This document shows, in pieces, positions 5,448 to 10,377 of a DNA stretch of 10,377 nucleotides. Under the pieces are notes generated by a model. That model was not told where the DNA came from, ran no database searches, and was given only the letters and a program-made list of their open reading frames with translations. The stretch is from an uncultured Prevotella sp. (lineage in GTDB: Bacteria; Bacteroidota; Bacteroidia; Bacteroidales; Bacteroidaceae): NCBI GenBank assembly GCA_900546575.1, contig URDM01000086.1:1-10377 (forward strand). The letters are read 5' to 3'. The translations under genes and the position numbers were made by a program. The stretch's first letter is position 1, and every line of letters begins with the position of its first letter.

Positions 5448-6257
5448 CTATTCTTCTTCTCTGAATTTCTTCTTCTTGAATTCTTCGGGAGCGGCTTCGC
5501 GCATTGCGTAACGCTCCTTGTTGCTCAGTCGCGGCTTCTTCTCCTTGGCCTGAGCCTTCAATGCCTTGAGTGCCGACATTTCGCCTTCGCCGCATCCAGC
5601 CACCACTATCACAATCTCGCCACGCGGCTCTGTCTGGTGGAAGTGGGCTATTATCTCCTTGAGCGAACCGCGTACACTCTCCTCGTGCAACTTGGATATC
5701 TCGCGGCAGACGCTTGCCTGGCGCTCCTCGCCGAATACTTCGGCAAACTGCTCCAATGTCTTCACCAGCCGGTAGGGCGACTCATAGAATATCATAGTGC
5801 GCGTCTCGCTGCGCAAAGCATCAAGAAGCGTCTGGCGTCCCTTCTTCTGTGGCAGGAAACCTTCAAAGCAGAAGCGGTCGCAAGGCAGTCCGGAACTGAC
5901 AATGGCTGGCACAAATGCCGTAGCACCCGGCAGACATTGCACCGTTATTCCAGCCTTGGCAGCCTCGCGTGCGAGAAAGAATCCCGGGTCGCTGATGCCT
6001 GGAGTGCCGGCGTCGCTGATTAGAGCTATCGTCTCGCCAGCTTTCAACCGTTCGACGATGGCGGCGCTTGTGCCGTGCTCGTTAAACTTGTGGTGCGACA
6101 TCAGACGGTTCTGTATGTCGAAATGCTTGAGCAGAATGCCCGACGTGCGAGTGTCTTCGGCAAGCACAAGATCGGCCTCTCTCAATATACGGATGGCACG
6201 CATTGTCATGTCCTCCATGTTTCCCACTGGTGTGGGTACTATATACAATATCCCCAT
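5448..6257 (-). CDS. rsmI: 16S rRNA (cytidine1402-2'-O)-methyltransferase RsmI
   Basis: A 269-residue SAM-dependent methyltransferase of the tetrapyrrole-methylase fold that adds the 2'-O-methyl to C1402 in the decoding centre of 16S rRNA. The N-terminus MGILYIVPTPVGNMEDMT is the family start. Further motifs are AEDTRTSG (33-40), SDAGTPGISDPG (81-92), LPGATAFVPAI (109-119), FYESPYRL (157-164) and REISKLHEE (185-193). The C-terminal tail (about 235-269) is very Lys/Glu-rich. An in-frame TTG at 6296 would add 13 residues but lies upstream of the -7 promoter box; the ATG at 6257 is preferred. It is transcribed divergently from the AI-2E-family gene and followed by the coiled-coil lipoprotein gene. 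Confidence 0.95.
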   Translation of the reverse strand: MGILYIVPTPVGNMEDMTMRAIRILREADLVLAEDTRTSGILLKHFDIQNRLMSHHKFNEHGTSAAIVERLKAGETIALISDAGTPGISDPGFFLAREAAKAGITVQCLPGATAFVPAIVSSGLPCDRFCFEGFLPQKKGRQTLLDALRSETRTMIFYESPYRLVKTLEQFAEVFGEERQASVCREISKLHEESVRGSLKEIIAHFHQTEPRGEIVIVVAGCGEGEMSALKALKAQAKEKKPRLSNKERYAMREAAPEEFKKKKFREEE

Positions 6258-6265
6258 ATTGGCGA

Positions 6266-6297
6266 CAAATATAGCTATATTAATCAAGAACGGCAAA
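6266..6297 (-). promoter_or_regulatory. Promoter of rsmI
   Basis: On the minus strand TTTG (6297-6294) is followed, after 20 bases, by TATATTTG (6273-6266). The box ends 8 bases before the ATG at 6257, so the mRNA would have only about 3-5 untranslated bases. Confidence 0.7.
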
Positions 6298-6317
6298 AAA
6301 AGGAGCCCTTTCTTTGC
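6293..6317. promoter_or_regulatory. Palindrome shared by two divergent promoters
   Basis: Arms of 11 bp (GCAAAAAAAGG and CCTTTCTTTGC, 10 of 11 paired) surround AGC. The left arm tip is the -33 TTTG of the rsmI promoter, read on the minus strand. The right arm tip is the -33 TTTG of the AI-2E-family promoter, read on the plus strand. It may be an operator, or only a symmetric promoter layout. Its AAAGGAGCCCTTT core resembles the 22-bp units at 2896-3006. Confidence 0.6.
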
Positions 6318-6344
6318 AATTTTTAAAACGTATTCGTAATTTTG
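6313..6344 (+). promoter_or_regulatory. Promoter of the AI-2E-family gene
   Basis: TTTG (6313-6316) is followed, after 20 bases, by TAATTTTG (6337-6344), matching the Bacteroidetes consensus. Predicted transcription start is about 6350, leaving roughly 20 bases before the ATG at 6371. Confidence 0.72.
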
Positions 6345-6370
6345 TACCCATTGAAATCGTAATATTATAT

Positions 6371-7456
6371 ATGTTGGAACAGAAAATCACTTTTGATAAA
6401 TTCATTCGTTGGACAGCCATTGCGCTCATCACAGTGGCTGTGTTTGCCGTGACCAACTATCTGAGTAGCGTGCTGCTGCCGTTCTTCATAGCGTGGCTTT
6501 TTGCCTATCTTATGTATCCGATGGTGAAGTTCATACAGTATCGCATGCATGTCAAGGTGCGCGCACTGGCTATACTCATAGCCATGGCTGTAGTGCTGAG
6601 TGTGGTGGGACTGATGATTTACTTCATCATTCCGCCCATGATAGGGCAGTTTCAGAAGCTTTACGAGTTTCTGATGCACTGGCTCCACCAGACAACGCAC
6701 ACCAACGACCTTACGACGCTTGTGAAAAACTGGATTGAAGAGAACCAGGAACAGGTGGAACGATTCTTCAAGAGCAACGATTTCAAGGATGCCATACGCA
6801 CCAGCATGCCCAAGGTGTTTGCCGTGATAGGCCAGACTGCAAACATAGTATTGAGTATCGTAGCGTCGTGCATCACCTTATTATATATGTTCTTCATTCT
6901 GCTCGACTACGAATATCTCACCTCCAATTGGATAAAGATATTCCCCAAGAAGAACAGACCGTTCTGGCATGAGCTGGCAGGCGACGTAGAGCGCGAACTC
7001 AACAACTACATCCGAGGCCAGTGTCTGGTAGCGCTTTGCATGGGCGTGATGTTCTGCATAGGCTTCAGCATTATGGATTTCCCTATGGCAATAGGTCTGG
7101 GCATACTCATCGGAGTAATGGATCTGGTGCCTTATCTGCACACCTTCGCCATAATTCCTACCGCTTTCCTCGCCATGCTTAAAGCTGCTGACACCGGACA
7201 GAACTTCTGGATGGTGTTCGGATTGGCTGTCGGACTCTTCTGTGTGGTTCAGATTATCACCGACATGATTGTCACGCCTAAGATAATGGGCAAGGCTATG
7301 GGTCTGAACCCAGCCATACTGCTGCTCTCGCTGTCTGTCTGGGGTGCGCTGCTGGGCTTCATCGGACTCATCATTGCTCTCCCCTTGACTACACTCATCA
7401 TTGCCTACTGGCAGAGATACGTCACTAAGGAACACGAAGAGAATGTTGAATGTTGA
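6371..7456 (+). CDS. AI-2E/PerM family membrane transporter
   Basis: A 361-residue polytopic inner-membrane protein of the UPF0118 family (PerM, TqsA, YdiK relatives). Hydrophobic segments lie at about 13-50, 65-88, 150-178 and several from 215 to 346. A soluble, charged stretch (about 92-148) follows the early segments, as usual in the family. Signatures are NYIRGQ (212-217), DLVPYLHTF (251-259) and GLNPAILLLSLSVWGALLG (311-329). Members have been linked to autoinducer-2 export, Na+/H+ exchange or other solutes; the substrate cannot be read from sequence. The ATG at 6371 is chosen because the earlier in-frame TTG (6314) lies inside the promoter. The last codons (ENVEC and the TGA stop) are made by a heptamer repeat, so the C-terminus may have been changed by repeat insertion. 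Confidence 0.88.
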   Translation: MLEQKITFDKFIRWTAIALITVAVFAVTNYLSSVLLPFFIAWLFAYLMYPMVKFIQYRMHVKVRALAILIAMAVVLSVVGLMIYFIIPPMIGQFQKLYEFLMHWLHQTTHTNDLTTLVKNWIEENQEQVERFFKSNDFKDAIRTSMPKVFAVIGQTANIVLSIVASCITLLYMFFILLDYEYLTSNWIKIFPKKNRPFWHELAGDVERELNNYIRGQCLVALCMGVMFCIGFSIMDFPMAIGLGILIGVMDLVPYLHTFAIIPTAFLAMLKAADTGQNFWMVFGLAVGLFCVVQIITDMIVTPKIMGKAMGLNPAILLLSLSVWGALLGFIGLIIALPLTTLIIAYWQRYVTKEHEENVEC

Positions 7457-7475
7457 GTGTTGAATGTTGAATGAG
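7441..7475 (+). repeat. Heptamer tandem array, five units, covering a stop codon
   Basis: The units are GAATGTT, GAATGTT, GAGTGTT, GAATGTT and GAATGAG. The TGA at 7454-7456 that ends the AI-2E-family gene spans units 2 and 3. It is the same family as 2868-2895, in opposite orientation. Because 7 is not a multiple of 3, TGA recurs in all three plus frames within three units. Confidence 0.8.
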
Positions 7476-7548
7476 GAGTGAAGAATTGTCCCAAATGACG
7501 GAAAACCAAGAGTATAAGTCGAACTAAAGGCAAATAAATACTGAATAA

Positions 7549-7580
7549 TTTTCGCATTTGGAATATAATGCCTTACTTTG
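7549..7580 (+). promoter_or_regulatory. Probable weak promoter of the TonB-receptor-like gene
   Basis: TTACTTTG (7573-7580) matches TAnnTTTG except at the second base. A TTTTC (7549-7553) sits at about the right distance in place of TTTG. The transcription start would be near 7586, about 29 bases before the ATG at 7615. Nothing else in 7476-7614 stands out. Confidence 0.4.
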
Positions 7581-7614
7581 TAAGGACAATAAAAACAAAC
7601 TGAATAAAACAAAC

Positions 7615-10116
7615 ATGCAAAAGAAACTAAATATAGCACTGTTGGCTATGTGCTGCGCTCCGGCTTGGGCACAGACCTATACCGACTCGATTGGTCAGCA
7701 CGGCAAACTTGATGTGGAGGCAGCCTATACCTTTGCCGAGCAGCAACTCGGACAGAATGCCGACATGCCACAAGGCGTTACGATGGTCAATTCTAAACGG
7801 AACGTGTTCGCATCGGAGGTGAGCTATCGCTTCGCACCGACTCATCTGCGATTCCGTGCATATAATCCTATGTACAACGAGGTGTACATCAACGGCGTAC
7901 TGATGAACAACGTTGAGACAGGAAAGTTCCGCTATCCTACCATAGGCGGTATAGGAATTCAAGGACTGTACTTCGACTCGTCGCTGCCTTTCGAATCGTT
8001 CGGCTATGGAATGACGGCTTTGGGCGGATCGAACAACTACAACTTCCGTGCAGCCGGCATGAAACGTGGCCACCATATAGAATGGACCGGTGCCAACCGC
8101 AACTATACTATGGGCGGAGCCTACTCGTATGCCTCGGGACTGAGCGCCAACGGATGGGCATTTGCAGGTACATTGTCTTACCGATGGGCTAAGCAGGGAT
8201 ATGTAGACGGCACACCGCTGAAGTCGCTATCGTACTATCTCAGCGTGCAGAAGATGTGGGGCGACACTCACTCATTGGCATTTGCCACATGGGGAAGTCC
8301 GTCAAAGCGTGCTCAATATGGCGCATCTACAGATGAGGCTTTCCAGCTTTCGGACGACCATCAGTACAATCCGTATTGGGGATACTACAACGACAAGAAG
8401 CGTAGTTCGCGTGTTGTGCGCGACTTTGCGCCCACTGCATTGCTCACATGGGACTGGAAAATCAACGAAAAGACCCGTCTGAGCACCTCGTTGCAGGGAC
8501 AATATGCGTGGTACAGATGCACCCGACTCAACTTTAACGGCGAAAATCCATACGCCGACTCGTGGATCAAGATGCCAAGCTCTATATATAATGTATGGAA
8601 CACAGCCGATCCTGCCAACACAGCCGACGCTAAAGCACGATGGGAGAAGGCCTGCTCGCAGTGGGCAGCCGACAAGTCAAACCGACAACTCGACTGGGAA
8701 CGCATGTACTGGTTTAACGGTCAGGTGGCAGCACAAGGCACCGATGCAATGTATTGGCTTGAGTCACGACATAACGACAACCTCAACATATCGCTCGCAA
8801 CGACGCTCGACAAGCGCCTTACGGCAAAGAGCAGCCTGCGCGCCGGATTCAACTTCGCCACAAACAAGGGCATGCACTATCAGACCATTAACAGTCTGCT
8901 GGGCGGAGCACAGCTCCACAACGTCAACACATACGCCGCAATGCACTATCCTTCGACATCCGACAAGGTGCAATACGACCTCAACAACCGCAACGCCGCA
9001 TTGTATAAGGGCGACAGAATGGGCTACGACTACAACATTCTGATGAATAAGGCACAGGCATGGGCGTCGTATGAAGAGCGGTTCGGAATGCTCAACTACA
9101 GCATTTCGGCTCGTATGGGCTATCAGTCGATGCAGCGTGACGGCAAGATGCGCAACGGTATGGCTGCCGACAACTCATTCGGCAAGAGCCGTACAAAGGA
9201 TTTCCTTGACGGCGGACTGAAGTTCGGATCGTCACTCGATATGGGTTGCGGCCATACGCTCACATTCGGCATGGGATATGAGCAGCGCGCACCTCTCGCC
9301 TCTACTGTATTTGCAGCACCCGAGGTGAACAACGACCTTGCTGCCAACATCAAGAAGCAGCAGGTGTTCGGCACCGAGGTGGGCTATATGTACAACGGCT
9401 CGTGGCTGCATGCCAACATTAACGGCTACTATTCGTACGTCAAGGACGCTTCCGACTGGCAGAGCTTCTACATGGACAACACCAACGAACTGGTGTACAA
9501 CTCAATAACCGGACTCAATAAGAAGTATTACGGACTCGAAGCAGGACTGAAGTTTGACATCTGCAAGACTCTCGACATTAAGCTCCTGGGCACCATAAGC
9601 GAGGCTAAGACTACCAATAATGCCCTCTCGCGCTACATGTTTGCCTGTCAAGGCACATACAACGACGATGTGCTCCTCAGCAAGGACATGCACGAATCGG
9701 GCACTCCGCTCACAGCGGCAAGCCTCGGTGTCAACTATCATCAGCGCGGATGGACAGTAGGAGTAGACTGCAACTACTACGACCGCATCTATCTCGACTA
9801 CTCAACGTACAACCGCTTGCAGCAGATAGCTGGCGGTGAGAGCCTTGAACAGGCGAAGGGTAAGGGCGGATTTATGCTCAACTGCTCAATAGGACGCACA
9901 GCACATGTTATGGGCGGACTGCTCGACATCAACCTCAGCATAACCAACCTCACCAACAACCGCACCATCTGCACCGGTGGCTACGAGAGCAACTACGACG
10001 CAAGTCAGCCCTCTACCGACGGCAACAACGCCTCGCTGTACAACTTCGCAAAGAATCCGCGCAAGTTTTACGCACTTGGAACAAGCGGCATGCTGAACAT
10101 CACGTACAGCTTCTAA
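7615..10116 (+). CDS. TonB-dependent receptor-like outer-membrane protein
   Basis: An 833-residue outer-membrane barrel. Residues 1-20 are a signal peptide (MQKKLNIALL... ending in AWAQ). The family's signature region FRAYNPMYNEVYINGVLMNN (80-99) and ALGGSNNYNFR (135-145) correspond to the plug of TonB-dependent receptors of the Bacteroidetes RGY...YINGV type. From about 155 to the end, alternating aromatic strands form the barrel. The chain ends ITYSF, a C-terminal Phe as expected for outer-membrane insertion. The usual N-terminal carboxypeptidase-like domain is missing and no clear TonB box is seen, so energised uptake is uncertain. No SusD-like partner is adjacent within the window. An in-frame TTG at 7558 is rejected because it lies in the promoter region and precedes the signal peptide. 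The substrate is unknown. Confidence 0.8.
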   Translation: MQKKLNIALLAMCCAPAWAQTYTDSIGQHGKLDVEAAYTFAEQQLGQNADMPQGVTMVNSKRNVFASEVSYRFAPTHLRFRAYNPMYNEVYINGVLMNNVETGKFRYPTIGGIGIQGLYFDSSLPFESFGYGMTALGGSNNYNFRAAGMKRGHHIEWTGANRNYTMGGAYSYASGLSANGWAFAGTLSYRWAKQGYVDGTPLKSLSYYLSVQKMWGDTHSLAFATWGSPSKRAQYGASTDEAFQLSDDHQYNPYWGYYNDKKRSSRVVRDFAPTALLTWDWKINEKTRLSTSLQGQYAWYRCTRLNFNGENPYADSWIKMPSSIYNVWNTADPANTADAKARWEKACSQWAADKSNRQLDWERMYWFNGQVAAQGTDAMYWLESRHNDNLNISLATTLDKRLTAKSSLRAGFNFATNKGMHYQTINSLLGGAQLHNVNTYAAMHYPSTSDKVQYDLNNRNAALYKGDRMGYDYNILMNKAQAWASYEERFGMLNYSISARMGYQSMQRDGKMRNGMAADNSFGKSRTKDFLDGGLKFGSSLDMGCGHTLTFGMGYEQRAPLASTVFAAPEVNNDLAANIKKQQVFGTEVGYMYNGSWLHANINGYYSYVKDASDWQSFYMDNTNELVYNSITGLNKKYYGLEAGLKFDICKTLDIKLLGTISEAKTTNNALSRYMFACQGTYNDDVLLSKDMHESGTPLTAASLGVNYHQRGWTVGVDCNYYDRIYLDYSTYNRLQQIAGGESLEQAKGKGGFMLNCSIGRTAHVMGGLLDINLSITNLTNNRTICTGGYESNYDASQPSTDGNNASLYNFAKNPRKFYALGTSGMLNITYSF

Positions 10117-10157
10117 AGCCATAACAAGAGAAGACTTTATATAAAACAGAGGGTGTC

Positions 10158-10377
10158 AAAAGTCACAGCAGTACGCCACGAAGTGGCAGAAGCCCATAGC
10201 CCAGGGCAACACCCTGGGTAAAAGTATCACAAATGCCAATGCGCCCTGCAAGGGCAAAAGCGTTAATTATCAATGCTTTTGCCCTTGCAGGGCGTTTTGT
10301 TATTTTCAATCCGTACACCCAAGGCGCTGCCTTGGGCTATGTGCTTTTTGGGCTTTCAGCCCGCTTTGTTTGACTTT
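10158..10377. repeat. Hairpin-rich intergenic element, possibly MITE-like, cut by the edge
   Basis: Five hairpins in a row: 10175-10187 (GCCAC/GTGGC), 10200-10218 (CCCAGGG/CCCTGGG), 10242-10294 (20-bp stem), 10318-10336 (CCCAAGGC/GCCTTGGG) and 10350-10362 (GGGCT/AGCCC). The outer parts are also inverted copies: CATAGCCCA at 10195-10203 and its complement at 10333-10341. The probable ends are AAAGTCA (10159-10165) and TGACTTT (10371-10377). No reading frame is visible. A target duplication cannot be checked because the window ends here. Confidence 0.65.
10242..10307 (+). terminator. Strong hairpin that could terminate the receptor transcript
   Basis: A perfect 20-bp stem (10242-10261 with 10275-10294) around a 13-base AT-rich loop, followed by TTTTGTTATTTTC. 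The shape suits a rho-independent terminator. It lies about 125 bases after the stop codon and belongs to the repeat element, so termination may be incidental. Confidence 0.5.

Noticed and set aside
6258..6296. N-terminal extension of RsmI from TTG at 6296
   Set aside because: The family starts at MGILYIV, and the -7 promoter box lies inside the supposed extension.
7564..7569. TATAAT as a -10 box for the receptor gene
   Set aside because: The host appears to use TAnnTTTG promoters, and there is no suitable TTGACA-like partner; taken as chance.
6881..7639. Long minus-strand ORF (252 codons) opposite the AI-2E-family gene
   Set aside because: It is the antisense shadow of a well-supported membrane-protein gene, has low-complexity composition, and runs through the heptamer repeat.

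Overview
The window looks like chromosomal DNA of a Bacteroidales bacterium, most likely Prevotella or a close relative. Three things point there: promoters of the Bacteroidetes type (TTTG, 19-20 bases, TAnnTTTG), start codons that mostly lack a Shine-Dalgarno and sit in A-rich leaders, and the protein families present (DUF5119 lipoprotein, DUF3575/OmpA-like protein, TonB-dependent-receptor-type barrel). The genus is an inference. I found no RNA gene, CRISPR array or intact transposase.

Left part (1-2690), minus strand: a two-gene operon with a DUF3575/OmpA-like outer-membrane protein followed by a DUF5119 lipoprotein. They are joined by an ATGA stop/start overlap and an unusually strong Shine-Dalgarno. 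This pair normally accompanies Mfa/FimA-type fimbrillin genes, which would lie past the left edge. A consensus promoter at 2657-2687 gives a leader of about 225 nt that contains two tiny overlapping ORFs and a repeat that could base-pair with the start region.

Middle gap (2690-3289): about 600 bases without a gene, packed with repeats. It holds a G/T-rich, nearly C-free stretch, a heptamer array, five 22-bp palindromic units, and a 231-bp MITE-like element with 22-bp perfect terminal inverted repeats and an 8-bp target duplication. The duplication covers the stop codon of the neighbouring permease gene.

Centre (3290-6257), minus strand: rsmI (16S rRNA C1402 2'-O-methyltransferase), a coiled-coil lipoprotein of unknown function, and an NCS2 uracil permease (uraA type). 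The last two are 15 bases apart. No promoter was found between rsmI and the lipoprotein gene, so all three may be co-transcribed. rsmI diverges from an AI-2E/PerM-family membrane protein. The two divergent promoters share a 25-bp imperfect palindrome whose arm tips are the two -33 TTTG elements.

Right part (6371-10377), plus strand: the AI-2E-family protein, whose stop codon lies inside a second heptamer array; then an 833-residue outer-membrane TonB-dependent-receptor-like protein; then a hairpin-rich element of about 220 bp that runs to the window edge and contains a 20-bp-stem hairpin that could terminate transcription.

The best candidates for a second look are the MITE-like element, the shared-palindrome divergent promoter, the long leader of the fimbria-associated operon, and the repeat families. 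I see no clear new multi-gene defence or biosynthetic system.
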